Source: an uncultured Eubacteriales bacterium
Lineage (GTDB): Bacteria; Bacillota; Clostridia; Oscillospirales; Oscillospiraceae
Reading direction: 5' to 3'
Length of the DNA stretch: 47,854 bases
NCBI GenBank assembly: GCA_902475435.1
Contig: CABRZL010000006.1
Coordinates: 1 to 47,854 of the forward strand
Under the pieces are notes generated by a model, which searched no databases, was not told the DNA's origin, and was given only the letters and a program-made list of their open reading frames with translations. A program made the position numbers and the translations under genes. This document shows, one piece after another, positions 23,344 through 31,795 of this stretch (position 1 is the stretch's first letter; every line of letters starts with the position of its first letter).

Positions 23344-24603
23344 TTAAAATCTTCCTCGGTATTGGCCAGGTGTACAGTGCTCAATTCGTTGAAACAGCCG
23401 CTGCATCGTAGTGACGTTTGAAAATCCACATTGAGCAGCAATTTCAGATTGTGTCTTTTTGGTGGTGGTCAGAAGCGCCTTGACGGCGTCGATTCGACGG
23501 CAATTTAAATAATGCAGCAGACTCTCTCCAAATTGACGTTTGAAGGAGGCGGAAAGCTGAGGCTGGCTGATACCGAACAGATCCGCCAAGTAAGAGACGG
23601 TCATCTCCGGTCTGGCATAGTTTTTATCGCAATACTCCCTAATCTGCTGAAGACGAGCTGCGCCGGAGATGGAAGAACGAGGAGAAATGGTGTCATAGTG
23701 CTCCAGCACGGTCAAAATCAGCCGATGAAACTGAGAACAGAAGTCATGATATGATGGGGACGTGGTTAAATCTGTAAAAAAATCTCGCTGACGTGTAAAA
23801 CGCCGATCCACGATACCCCTTGTTTCCAGGTGCTTTAAAAGGGCACAGAGATATACATATAGCCGGAAATGTACTGGAGAGAGACTGGTTCCATTCCCGG
23901 AAAAAAACTGTTGCAAGGTTTCTTCTTCTAAAGCGGACAGTTCTTTCTGCTGCCGGCGGCTGATTGCAGTCGCCATGCGTCCGGCCAAAAGCGTCATGGT
24001 GTCATTATCGGAGTACTGTGGGTTGATCGGCGCATCAGATGGTTTAGAGGGCTCTGCCCAAAAGCAGGGGAATTGCCCCATAAATAGTTGATATTTTAGC
24101 AGGTCTGTCAAATGCGCATAGTGGCTGTGAATGTGATGATATCCTTGAAAGGCCGGACTGAGCAGCAGTAAGAACTGACAAGTGGGATGTTGTTCTCGAA
24201 ATTGCGCAGAGAATGCCTGACAAGCGGCCTGTGCTTCCCGGAATTCTGGAGCATCGTCTGCATTGGCGTGGGGAAAACAGATAAGAATGATCAAATCTCC
24301 GCCTACATTGCCTAAATGACAAAGGAACTGTTGACAGAGGAGTTCCGTTAAAAGTTCTTGTGCCGAAGCAGTATGAGTACCCAGATGTGCATTATGTGTC
24401 CGGGAGGGATCGTCTACAATATGCAGCAGTCCCAAAAGGAAATAGCCAGCGCCAAGCTGCATACCGCTGATTTCCATTTCCTCAATGGTGCGTAAAGACA
24501 GGACATGCGACCAATGCGTCAAAAGTCCCAGGTTTTTGGCATAAAATAGCTCGCTTGAAACAGTAAGATAGGTAGGATCCGGTGGAATCATTCGAGTGGG
24601 CAT
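23344..24603 (-). CDS. AraC-family transcriptional regulator
   Basis: 419 residues. The C-terminal 100 hold the double helix-turn-helix: IREYCDKNYARPEMTVSYLADLFGISQPQLSASFKRQFGESLLHYL and, for the second unit, TQSEIAAQCGFSNVTTMQRLFQRIEHCTPGQYR (quoted in parts). The long N-terminal 300 residues have no recognisable sensor domain, but hold His/Cys/Phe-rich stretches (CQQFLCHLGNVGGD). ATG at 24603 with AAGGTG. Divergent from the flavodoxin-like gene; ATTTATAA boxes occur in both promoters, so it probably regulates itself and that operon. Confidence 0.92.
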   Translation of the reverse strand: MPTRMIPPDPTYLTVSSELFYAKNLGLLTHWSHVLSLRTIEEMEISGMQLGAGYFLLGLLHIVDDPSRTHNAHLGTHTASAQELLTELLCQQFLCHLGNVGGDLIILICFPHANADDAPEFREAQAACQAFSAQFREQHPTCQFLLLLSPAFQGYHHIHSHYAHLTDLLKYQLFMGQFPCFWAEPSKPSDAPINPQYSDNDTMTLLAGRMATAISRRQQKELSALEEETLQQFFSGNGTSLSPVHFRLYVYLCALLKHLETRGIVDRRFTRQRDFFTDLTTSPSYHDFCSQFHRLILTVLEHYDTISPRSSISGAARLQQIREYCDKNYARPEMTVSYLADLFGISQPQLSASFKRQFGESLLHYLNCRRIDAVKALLTTTKKTQSEIAAQCGFSNVTTMQRLFQRIEHCTPGQYRGRF

Positions 24604-24624
24604 AGTATCACCTTCTGTATTTTT

Positions 24625-24653
24625 ATAATATACGATTTATAATAAAAATACAA
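24625..24653 (-). promoter_or_regulatory. Promoter of the AraC gene
   Basis: Minus strand: -35 TTGTAT (24648-24653), 17-bp spacer, -10 TATTAT (24625-24630). An ATTTATAA box (24635-24642) sits in the spacer, suiting autorepression. Confidence 0.6.
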
Positions 24654-24661
24654 TCTATATG

Positions 24662-24694
24662 ATTTATAAACTGCGTTTTTTATTTATAAATTGC
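24662..24694 (+). promoter_or_regulatory. Direct-repeat operator for the AraC regulator
   Basis: ATTTATAAACTGC (24662-24674) and ATTTATAAATTGC (24682-24694) differ by one base and are 20 bp apart, about two helix turns, in the same orientation. That is the layout AraC-type activators bind. The second copy ends 21 bp before the -35 of the flavodoxin-like gene. Confidence 0.65.
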
Positions 24695-24713
24695 AGCATG
24701 GATACTTTGTGGG

Positions 24714-24743
24714 CCTTGTCAGGAACAAGGAAATTGTTATAAT
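24714..24743 (+). promoter_or_regulatory. Promoter of the flavodoxin-like/lipoprotein unit
   Basis: -35 TTGTCA (24716-24721), 16-bp spacer, perfect -10 TATAAT (24738-24743). A dyad CCTTGT/ACAAGG (24714-24719 and 24725-24730) overlaps the -35. Confidence 0.75.
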
Positions 24744-24792
24744 AAAATTAGTACGATAGCATAACATGACTATGATAAGGAGGAAGTTTCCT

Positions 24793-25917
24793 ATGATTGG
24801 CGTCTATCGACTGCCAGACTCGTTTGGCAGCATAAAAATCGTTATCCGAAATTACTACAATGGCTCATTGCATATATCCTGGGAAAAAGAGAATGACTTT
24901 GGCCTGGCATCTGGGATTGAGATAGATGGGCAGCAGATAGCGTTTCAGATAAACACACCGGAGCCGTTGAAGGTGGAAATGACAGTTTCTGCGGGAAAAT
25001 ATGAGGGGACTGTCACACAGGGGAATATAAAGACGGCGATTTCAGGAGACGTTTTACCCATCAGGCCGCAGGATGATCGTATTGAAAAGTTTACTGCAAA
25101 AAAAAGAGCCCTGATTATGTACGCTACCATTACAAAAAATACGGAGAGGATTGCGAAAAGTTTTGAGGAGGAATTTCAGCATTACGGCTGGGCAGTGGAT
25201 ATGATTCGCATCACCAATAAAAGCCGAGCGCCCCATGATTATAGCCATTATGATGTAATATGCCTGGGCAGCCCCATTATTGCAGGTAGTCCTATGATGT
25301 GTATTACGAAGCAATTTTCCCTGGGCGGCGGTACAAATTTGGAAGAAAATGTGGCAAAAAATGCGGAGGCGGGCTTAGACTTTAATGCCGGTGGTGTTGG
25401 ATTGAAAGGAGGACCACCGGGGGAGAAAGAGCCAAAGAATTCCAGTGGGCCAAACAAACCAGGGGAGACAGGCGCTGTCCGGTATGCTGGAGGACCAGCG
25501 CCGCATGGGGTATATCAGCCCCTTGGCATTGTATTTACAACGTACGGCGGCGGTTTTTATGGATCCAATGAGGCATTGGCTACGTTAGAAATTCTAAAGC
25601 TCTATTTGGAACTTCGGAGCGTCAAGGTGGTTGGCCGATTTGGCTGCTGCGGCCGGGAATATGGTCCCGCCGGCGTAGCGGATGGAGGGAAGCCTATGCT
25701 GATGGGAGGAACGATTGATCCTCCAGTGTATTACAAGGATTCAGATGGGAATTACCATGCGGGTTCGTTCTTCTTTCACACGCACATGAACGATAAACCT
25801 GCGGCCAGAGATCTGATGAAGGCGAAAGCAATGGTGGCAGATCTAGTAGAGGACTACTTCTATTCTCATGATGGACTTAGAAAAGATGTGGCCTCCAGCT
25901 ATATCACCATCAGCTAA
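24793..25917 (+). CDS. Flavodoxin-like protein with novel N-terminal domain and Gly/Pro-rich insertion
   Basis: 374 residues from the ATG at 24793 (AAGGAGG 9 nt upstream). Residues 1 to about 95 form a beta-rich domain I do not recognise. From about 100 a flavodoxin fold begins: RALIMYATITKNTERIAKSF, with TKNT where flavodoxins have the FMN-phosphate loop TxTGNT, and DVICLGSPIIAGSP. It is then interrupted by about 75 residues rich in Gly, Pro, Asn and Lys (about 180-255) before the fold resumes at LGIVFTTYGGGFYGSNEALATLE. The C-terminal part has GCCGREYGPAG and FFFHTHMND, unlike flavodoxins. FMN binding is therefore uncertain. No signal peptide. It is followed 14 bp later by an exported lipoprotein. 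Function unknown. Confidence 0.75.
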   Translation: MIGVYRLPDSFGSIKIVIRNYYNGSLHISWEKENDFGLASGIEIDGQQIAFQINTPEPLKVEMTVSAGKYEGTVTQGNIKTAISGDVLPIRPQDDRIEKFTAKKRALIMYATITKNTERIAKSFEEEFQHYGWAVDMIRITNKSRAPHDYSHYDVICLGSPIIAGSPMMCITKQFSLGGGTNLEENVAKNAEAGLDFNAGGVGLKGGPPGEKEPKNSSGPNKPGETGAVRYAGGPAPHGVYQPLGIVFTTYGGGFYGSNEALATLEILKLYLELRSVKVVGRFGCCGREYGPAGVADGGKPMLMGGTIDPPVYYKDSDGNYHAGSFFFHTHMNDKPAARDLMKAKAMVADLVEDYFYSHDGLRKDVASSYITIS

Positions 25918-25934
25918 AATAAGGAGGATGAATG

Positions 25935-27641
25935 ATGAAAAAGAATGTTAGTACGTTGCTGGCTTTGCTGTTGACCATTGGCATGCTGGCGGGATGCGGA
26001 ACGGAAACAGTCTCGTCTGTGTCAGGGGACTCCGCACCGGAAGTGTCCGTAGAATCGGAATCTGAAACACCAGAGGAACCCTCTGCGGAAGAGACAGAGA
26101 CGGCTGCATCTACGATGGAGACTTCCGGGCAAGAGTCGACAGAGACGGAGTATACGGTTACATATCCCTTGACAGATACGCCGATCACGTTGACATTGCT
26201 GCATTCTGAACCGATGTTGGGTCCCCTGTCCGGTCGCTGCGGAGTGGACAGCTATGCCGATATTGCTGGAATCCAACAGGCATCTGAAGCAACAGGCGTC
26301 ATAATTGAGTGGAACGAAATGAGTATGTTTACTGCCAGCGAAGAGTTTAACCTGGTGGTAGCGTCTGGGGATTATCCCGATATGCTGTCCAGTGTCAATA
26401 CTTATTATGCAGGCGGACTGACCAAGGCCTATGAGGATGAGGTAATTCAGGACTTGGGTGAAGTGGTTCCCCAGTTTGCACCACTGTACTATGCGGCGAT
26501 TCAGGAAGATGAGGAACTATACCGCCAAACGCTGGATGATGAAGGACGGACCCTCGGAATTTATGCCATCTATAATGAAGCCATTAATAATGAAGGGGCT
26601 ATGGTTCGCAAAGATTGGCTGGACGAACTCGGATTGGAGGTTCCAACCACGTTTGAGACTTTGACAGAAGCAATGACGGCAATTCAAACTGAAAAAGGTG
26701 TAGCAAATCCCATCTATGTCAACGAGAGCTGTAATTTTCTCTCGTATGGTTATAATATTAAGGGATTTGATATGGTTACATCTACCATTCCGGTCTATCA
26801 GGAGAATGGAACTGTGTATTGTTCCCTGAACTCCGATGGATATCGGGACTACATCGATCAGCTGCGGCAATGGTATGAGTCTGGGCTCATCAATCCGAAC
26901 TTTATGGAGTTCTCCTCGGACCTTATGAGCGGTGAAGTCGAAGTAGAAATGAATGCTGACCGCATCGCAATATGGAGCGGAATGGTTACAAATATGACCA
27001 ACTATTATGCTTCAGCACCGGATGAGAGTTTTGAAGTGGCGCCTACGGTAATCACTTTGGATGGAGGGAAGGACCATATTACATTGGCGACCCGGAGCCA
27101 GGATGCCATCAGTATTACAACGGCCTGCGACGAAGTAGAAGCCGCATTAGGATGGATAAACTACTGGTTTACCGACGAAGGCATTATGCTGTATAATTAT
27201 GGCGTAGAAGGGGATACCTATGTGATGGAGAACGGAAGTCCTCAATATACGGATAAAGTCATGAACAACGAATTGGGGGTAGATCCTACGCTGTTCTGCA
27301 GGACGTTTTCCCTGGCGGGTTGCTCCTTTGGATATACAGTGCAAGAGCGCATTTATCTACTCTATGAGGATTACCAAACTGCAGCACAGGAATATTGGAC
27401 TGAAAATACAGATGGCTCCATGGCGGTACCCACACTGTCGTTGACCACAGCGGAAAGCGATGTGTTGGCTACTTATGGAACGGATATTACCACATATGCA
27501 TCGGAAACTCTGCCCAAATTTATCATGGGAGATTTGCCCATGAGTGAGTGGGAGAACTACGTGGCGGAGCTTGAGGGAATGAACATTGATCAGATTGTAG
27601 CAGTTTATCAGGCTGCTTATGATCGCTATCTTGCCCGTTGA
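25935..27641 (+). CDS. ABC-type extracellular solute-binding lipoprotein
   Basis: 568 residues from the ATG at 25935 (AGGAGG 7 nt upstream; an ATG at 25932 adds one residue). Signal peptide with lipobox LAGC, the cysteine being residue 21, so it is a membrane-anchored lipoprotein. A Ser/Glu/Thr-rich linker (about 25-75) precedes the binding domain. Family-like segments: FNLVVASGDYPDML, EGAMVRKDWLDELGLEVPTTFETL and the C-terminal helices. It resembles the sugar/oligosaccharide binding proteins of LplA type. No permease or ATPase gene is beside it, so it either works with a distant transporter or as a sensor. Second gene of the AraC-linked unit. Confidence 0.88.
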   Translation: MKKNVSTLLALLLTIGMLAGCGTETVSSVSGDSAPEVSVESESETPEEPSAEETETAASTMETSGQESTETEYTVTYPLTDTPITLTLLHSEPMLGPLSGRCGVDSYADIAGIQQASEATGVIIEWNEMSMFTASEEFNLVVASGDYPDMLSSVNTYYAGGLTKAYEDEVIQDLGEVVPQFAPLYYAAIQEDEELYRQTLDDEGRTLGIYAIYNEAINNEGAMVRKDWLDELGLEVPTTFETLTEAMTAIQTEKGVANPIYVNESCNFLSYGYNIKGFDMVTSTIPVYQENGTVYCSLNSDGYRDYIDQLRQWYESGLINPNFMEFSSDLMSGEVEVEMNADRIAIWSGMVTNMTNYYASAPDESFEVAPTVITLDGGKDHITLATRSQDAISITTACDEVEAALGWINYWFTDEGIMLYNYGVEGDTYVMENGSPQYTDKVMNNELGVDPTLFCRTFSLAGCSFGYTVQERIYLLYEDYQTAAQEYWTENTDGSMAVPTLSLTTAESDVLATYGTDITTYASETLPKFIMGDLPMSEWENYVAELEGMNIDQIVAVYQAAYDRYLAR

Positions 27642-27691
27642 CTTCGTTGCATTGTGAGTTTCGCCGTTTTGATATGGTAGAGCGTTGCTGA

Positions 27692-27734
27692 GTAAAACGT
27701 CCCGATACAGCAAATATGGCTGTATCGGGACGTT
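27692..27734 (-). terminator. Terminator of the CoA-transferase gene
   Basis: Perfect 16-bp stem (27696-27711 with 27719-27734), 7-nt loop, then TTTTAC on the minus strand. On plus it lacks a T-run but may also stop the lipoprotein transcript. Confidence 0.85.
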
Positions 27735-27770
27735 GGCTATCGGCCTGAGGCCGGAGGTATGACGGAAACC

Positions 27771-29078
27771 TTAGATATAAAAGAGTTTTTCAGCTTCTCG
27801 ACGAAGCTCCTCTCGATAATCAGGATGTGCAATTGCGATGAGATTTTTCACACGATTTTGTACGGTTTGGCCTCGCATGTGGGCGATGCCGTATTCTGTA
27901 ACCACAATATCCACGTATGGACGGGGAATTGTGACAGCAGCGCCTGGGGTGAGGATTGGCTTTATTTTTGATTCGCCTTTGTTGGTGGTGGCATGCATAA
28001 TGAGAATGCTACGGCCGCCTTTTGAATGTGCTGCACCATAGGCGAAGTCAAAGCCGCCACCCGGACCGGAATACTGTCTGGTGCCGATGGTTTCTGAGCA
28101 GACTTGGCCGGTGAGATCAATCTCCATAATGGCGTTGATAGACACCATATTGTCGTTCTGCTTGATAATCATGGGATCGGTCACGTAACTGGCGGGACGA
28201 ATGATGCAGTCCGGATTTTCGTGAAGCAAATCAAAGAGATGACTGGTACCGCCTGCAAAGCAGAAAATATGTTTACCGGGATTTAGATTTTTTCGAGAAC
28301 CGGTAATAATACCTTTCTCCACCATCGTACCCATGAGATTGGTAAACATTTCACTGTGGAGTCCCAGCTCCTTCTTGTCCATAAGCTGCCGGGCGCAGGC
28401 GTTGGGAAGAGAGCCGATACCCAGCTGGATGGTATCTCCGTCATTGACCAGTTCTGCTACATATTGACCAATTTTTTCATCAATTGGAGAGGAGGGAGCG
28501 TCTGGAATTTCATAAATGGGATATTCAGCCTCATAGAACGCGTCTACATCGGTAATATTGATATCCACGCCGCCTTTTACAGTCTTGAGGTTACGGTTGA
28601 CTTCCAGGATGATTTTTTTACAGGAAAGGGGATCGATATCCCGTTCCCACATTTGAGACAGGTTTACCTGGAAATTTCCGTTTTCATCCATAGGAGTTAC
28701 TGCGGCAATATAGGTATTGCGTGGATTTGCGGCGTTGTACCAAAAAGGTTGGTCCCGAAGATCGTTTGGAACAAAGGTACAGTTGCCAAGTTCCAGTGGA
28801 CGCTGCCAGCCCTTAGAGAAAAAAGCGGATTGTGTTAAAATATGCCCTTTTATCCCCTCGTTTTGCAGAAAACCAAAATCAGAGGATCGGCCTTTGAGCA
28901 CTGTAACACCTTCTACCCGGGGGGCGACTGTGTGAAGCTGTTGGCAGAACAGAAGAGGTTCATTGCAATCCTTTCCAAAGCAAATGTGGTCTCCGGACTG
29001 AATCATGTCCAGACACTGCTGAAGCGTGCGTTTTTTCTCAGCGTACATCTTTTTGTAATCGTCATAGGTATATGCCAT
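27771..29078 (-). CDS. Acetyl-CoA hydrolase/transferase family CoA-transferase
   Basis: 435 residues, the size of 4-hydroxybutyrate- and butyryl-CoA:acetate CoA-transferases (Cat1/Cat2/But family). Two-domain fold with FGKDCNEPLLFCQQL near the start, QLGIGSLPNACARQL in the middle and the C-terminal catalytic segment SETIGTRQYSGPGGGFDF, whose glutamate is the expected CoA-thioester carrier. The family exchanges CoA between acetyl-CoA and acyl substrates (butyrate, succinate, 4-hydroxybutyrate); which one is not decidable here. ATG at 29078 with AAAGGGG. It is divergent from a PucR-type regulator, likely its controller, and ends in a strong terminator. Confidence 0.93.
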   Translation of the reverse strand: MAYTYDDYKKMYAEKKRTLQQCLDMIQSGDHICFGKDCNEPLLFCQQLHTVAPRVEGVTVLKGRSSDFGFLQNEGIKGHILTQSAFFSKGWQRPLELGNCTFVPNDLRDQPFWYNAANPRNTYIAAVTPMDENGNFQVNLSQMWERDIDPLSCKKIILEVNRNLKTVKGGVDINITDVDAFYEAEYPIYEIPDAPSSPIDEKIGQYVAELVNDGDTIQLGIGSLPNACARQLMDKKELGLHSEMFTNLMGTMVEKGIITGSRKNLNPGKHIFCFAGGTSHLFDLLHENPDCIIRPASYVTDPMIIKQNDNMVSINAIMEIDLTGQVCSETIGTRQYSGPGGGFDFAYGAAHSKGGRSILIMHATTNKGESKIKPILTPGAAVTIPRPYVDIVVTEYGIAHMRGQTVQNRVKNLIAIAHPDYREELRREAEKLFYI

Positions 29079-29215
29079 AAGATACCCCTTTTCTGGGTTG
29101 AAACCCGCATACTGATATGTCTATTCTACCGTTTTCGGAGGTTGCAGTAAAGAACAGTTTGCACACTCTTTTTCTTAATGTGTATACAAATTTGCACTAT
29201 TATTCAGCAGTTTTG

Positions 29216-29244
29216 CTGACAATTATAGTTTTATTTGTTATACT
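29216..29244 (+). promoter_or_regulatory. Promoter of the PucR-type regulator
   Basis: -35 CTGACA (29216-29221), 17-bp spacer, -10 TATACT (29239-29244). It excludes the in-frame ATG at 29245 as translation start. Confidence 0.7.
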
Positions 29245-29280
29245 ATGCACAGTATAGCCGTTATGAAAGGGGATGAGCTC

Positions 29281-30555
29281 ATGCAAGCCGGTGGACTATC
29301 CGGTGAAATTCACGAGCTTTTGAGGTGCAGGACTTTGCAGGATCTTCTGGACAAGGCCAGACGAAGGTTAAAAAGTCCGTTGATTCTGGCGGATCTCACG
29401 TTTCATGTGTTAGCAATTACGAAAGATACGACGATTGACGATCCACGTTGGATTCAGATCAACAATGAGGGCTATGTACCGCTCAATATTGTCAACCTTA
29501 GTTTGTATCAATCGGCGCTCCGATCCGACGCACCGATGCTGTCCACGGATTCGACGGGGCTTTCTATCGTCCGATGCGCTGTCAGCCAGGAGGGGAAACT
29601 GATTGGATATTTGTTATCTCCCAGATATAGTGGACCGCCTACCCAGGAGGATTTAGATCTTATGCAAGTACTCAGTGATTTATGTGCCCTGCGCATGCAG
29701 AAAGATTTACACTATGCAGAGTATCCGGAGAATATGCTGGAGTTTTTTGTGTCGGATCTATTAAACGGAGCGATCCATGATGAGCAAAAAATTTTAGATC
29801 GCTGTCGTTTTTTTCAGTGGAATTTGAAGATGCCCTATCGAGTTTTGACAATTCGCCCAAGCGGTAAAGCTGAAGCCGAGGAGGGGGGCGATTACTTAGA
29901 ACTGGAGCGGCAAAAGGACGCGCTCCAGCGGCAGTTTCCAGAGGCAACAGAATTTTTATATGGCAGCCAGATTAAAATGGTAATCCACGTCTATGACCAG
30001 ACGACGCAGGATTCGCTGATCTTAAGAGAGATTTCGGCGTTCTTAAAAGAACGAAATCTAATGGCAGGCGTAAGCCAAACGGCGTATCATTTACGTAATC
30101 TTTCCGGGAGGCATCAGCAGGCTATGAAAGCGCTGGAGATGGGACAGTTGCTCGACGGTGCCGGACCGCTGTTTTACTATGACAATTACTCCATCTATTA
30201 TTGTTTGGAACTTTGTGCGTCTCAGGTAAATTTGCTGCAACTGTGTCATTCGGCCGTTTTAAAATTGGAATCTTATGATAGGAAGAATGGAACGGAACTT
30301 CTGGGAACCCTTCACGCCTATCTTTCCTGCCACAGTAATGTCAGCGAAGCGGCGACATCCCTCTATATTCATCGGAATACTTTGTCCAAGCGGCTGGAGA
30401 AGATTAACGATCTGATTCATGTGGATTTTGGGGATGCGGAAACTGTCTTCCATCTGATGTTTTCTTATCGGTTGTTAGAATATTATGGAGCTACGGTGAT
30501 GCGGGATTCTTATGAAAACTGGGTTGAGAGGAGTCCAACGCTGCGGCATCCCTGA
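29281..30555 (+). CDS. PucR/CdaR-type helix-turn-helix regulator
   Basis: 424 residues from the ATG at 29281 (AAAGGGG 8 nt upstream). The N-terminal part (about 1-150) is GAF-like: LADLTFHVLAITKD, PRYSGPPTQEDLDLMQVLSDL. The C-terminus carries the PucR-type helix-turn-helix (LLGTLHAYLSCHSNVSEAAT, then SLYIHRNTLSKRLEKINDL), which in this family activates catabolic or transport genes. The divergent CoA-transferase 166 bp away is the natural target. The middle region (GVSQTAYHLRNLSGRHQQAM) matches the GGDEF-like linker of CdaR proteins. Confidence 0.9.
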   Translation: MQAGGLSGEIHELLRCRTLQDLLDKARRRLKSPLILADLTFHVLAITKDTTIDDPRWIQINNEGYVPLNIVNLSLYQSALRSDAPMLSTDSTGLSIVRCAVSQEGKLIGYLLSPRYSGPPTQEDLDLMQVLSDLCALRMQKDLHYAEYPENMLEFFVSDLLNGAIHDEQKILDRCRFFQWNLKMPYRVLTIRPSGKAEAEEGGDYLELERQKDALQRQFPEATEFLYGSQIKMVIHVYDQTTQDSLILREISAFLKERNLMAGVSQTAYHLRNLSGRHQQAMKALEMGQLLDGAGPLFYYDNYSIYYCLELCASQVNLLQLCHSAVLKLESYDRKNGTELLGTLHAYLSCHSNVSEAATSLYIHRNTLSKRLEKINDLIHVDFGDAETVFHLMFSYRLLEYYGATVMRDSYENWVERSPTLRHP

Positions 30556-30606
30556 CGAATCTGCATTGGGCAATAGATTATCTTTCATAGGTTAATCTGT
30601 ATTACG

Positions 30607-30626
30607 GTTCAGCTGGCGGGCTGAAC
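30607..30626 (+). terminator. Weak hairpin after the PucR-type gene
   Basis: 7-bp stem (30607-30613 with 30620-30626), followed by GTTTGG only. Possible weak terminator. Confidence 0.35.
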
Positions 30627-30663
30627 GTTTGGAGAATTTTAATTCAATGAGATTAGAATATGT

Positions 30664-30702
30664 ATGGAAAAAGCGCTGGAAATCAACAGATTTCCAGCGC
30701 TT
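30664..30702 (-). terminator. Terminator of tRNA-Ala
   Basis: 13-bp stem (30671-30683 with 30690-30702), 6-nt loop, then TTTTT on the minus strand. The stem starts at the last base of the tRNA CCA end. Confidence 0.95.
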
Positions 30703-30777
30703 GGTGGACCACAGGGGGATCGAACCCCTGACCTCCAGATTGCGAACCTGGCGCTCTCCCAGCTGAGCTAGTGGCCC
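30702..30777 (-). tRNA. tRNA-Ala (anticodon CGC)
   Basis: 76-nt cloverleaf on the minus strand. Acceptor stem of 7 bp includes the G3-U70 wobble pair that marks alanine tRNAs; D-arm with AGCTCAGCTGGGAGAGC; anticodon loop TTCGCAA, giving CGC, which reads GCG codons; T-arm GGTTCGATCC; 3' CCA is encoded. It has its own promoter and terminator, a single-gene unit. Confidence 0.97.
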
Positions 30778-30789
30778 ATGTGTAAAATT

Positions 30790-30818
30790 ATTCTAGCACA
30801 TGAAAACCTGTTCGTCAA
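30790..30818 (-). promoter_or_regulatory. Promoter of tRNA-Ala
   Basis: Minus strand: -35 TTGACG (30813-30818), 17-bp spacer, -10 TAGAAT (30790-30795). Confidence 0.85.
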
Positions 30819-31009
30819 CTGTTTTCGAGGAACGCAGAGTTTTGATTTTTAATCCTTTTTTAAGTCAATTTACAAGAATTGAGCTGCCGGGGCGAAAAGT
30901 AGTATACCCCTCAAGCGTATTATTCTGCCTTTCGCTATATATTTGTCTAAAATGGACGAGGCTATTAAGCTGGCACGTTTGTGTGTTAATTTTCTAATTG
31001 CTTATCGAA

Positions 31010-31795
31010 TCAACCGCCCTTGCTATCTGATTGTGAATCTGCACCATGTCTATTTCCGTGTCTAAACTGATTACCTGTTCCATGACCGTTGTGTTCTTCG
31101 TCACTATCTGTGTCCGGGCTGACATTGTTATTGACGGATAGCGCGTTAATTAAATCACGTATTTCGCGCATGGTCATATTTTTTATTTCATCAATAGTAA
31201 TTGTGGGATCGAGAGCCTGCAATTCTAAATATGCTCTGTACTTTCCATATGATAACCCCATTGCATGGGCTTCTTCCAATCCATCTGAATTTGCATAATA
31301 ACAGTATGTGTTTGTCTCTTCAGCTGTGCAGGATTCTATTTCGGACAGAACCCGGGCAGATTGTGCGTCATCTGATCCAATTACACTAATTGTCATTATC
31401 TCGTTATTCGATAATAATGTTCTCACAGTTTCATTCGTCAATATTTCGTTGATTGCTTCTATATAATCCAAATATTTTATATCAAAAGAATCTGCTAAAT
31501 TTTCCCCGTCAAGATTATAACCGTGAATGGAAATGATTTTGTTAAACCGATTTACACCCAATTCTATGGATGGGTTTATGTCAATGCTGATTTCGACAGT
31601 AGGGGTAAAGTAGAGCCTGTACCAACCGAGTATTACAAGCAGCAAACACGCGGCAACAGGAATTAGATACCGATAACTTGGTGCTTTTGCACGTGTGTAG
31701 CCTTTGGTTTTTTTGTAAAGAAATGCTCTCGTGCTGTTTTTTAACGCTTCCTCTGCCTGTATGTTATTCAATGCTTTTTTTAATCTATCATTCAT
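31010..31795 (-). CDS. Anti-sigma factor-like membrane protein with RsgI-type domain
   Basis: 261 residues from the ATG at 31795. A cytoplasmic N-terminus of about 45 residues (helical, NDRLKKALNNIQAEEALKNS) would bind the sigma factor. One membrane segment (about 43-60, YLIPVAACLLLVILGWY) follows, then an outer domain starting VEISIDINPSIELGVNRFNK, the hallmark of RsgI-type periplasmic domains. The tail is low-complexity and rich in His, Asp, Gly and Asn (from about 232). The start overlaps the sigma gene stop by 8 bp; GGGGGTG lies 6 nt upstream inside the sigma gene. It probably holds the ECF sigma factor inactive until an outside signal arrives. Confidence 0.85.
   Translation of the reverse strand: MNDRLKKALNNIQAEEALKNSTRAFLYKKTKGYTRAKAPSYRYLIPVAACLLLVILGWYRLYFTPTVEISIDINPSIELGVNRFNKIISIHGYNLDGENLADSFDIKYLDYIEAINEILTNETVRTLLSNNEIMTISVIGSDDAQSARVLSEIESCTAEETNTYCYYANSDGLEEAHAMGLSYGKYRAYLELQALDPTITIDEIKNMTMREIRDLINALSVNNNVSPDTDSDEEHNGHGTGNQFRHGNRHGADSQSDSKGG

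Noticed and set aside
30838..31009. Small plus-strand frame starting near 30949 (MDEAIKLARL)
   Set aside because: Looks protein-like for a few residues but has no ribosome site and runs into the antisense of the anti-sigma gene.
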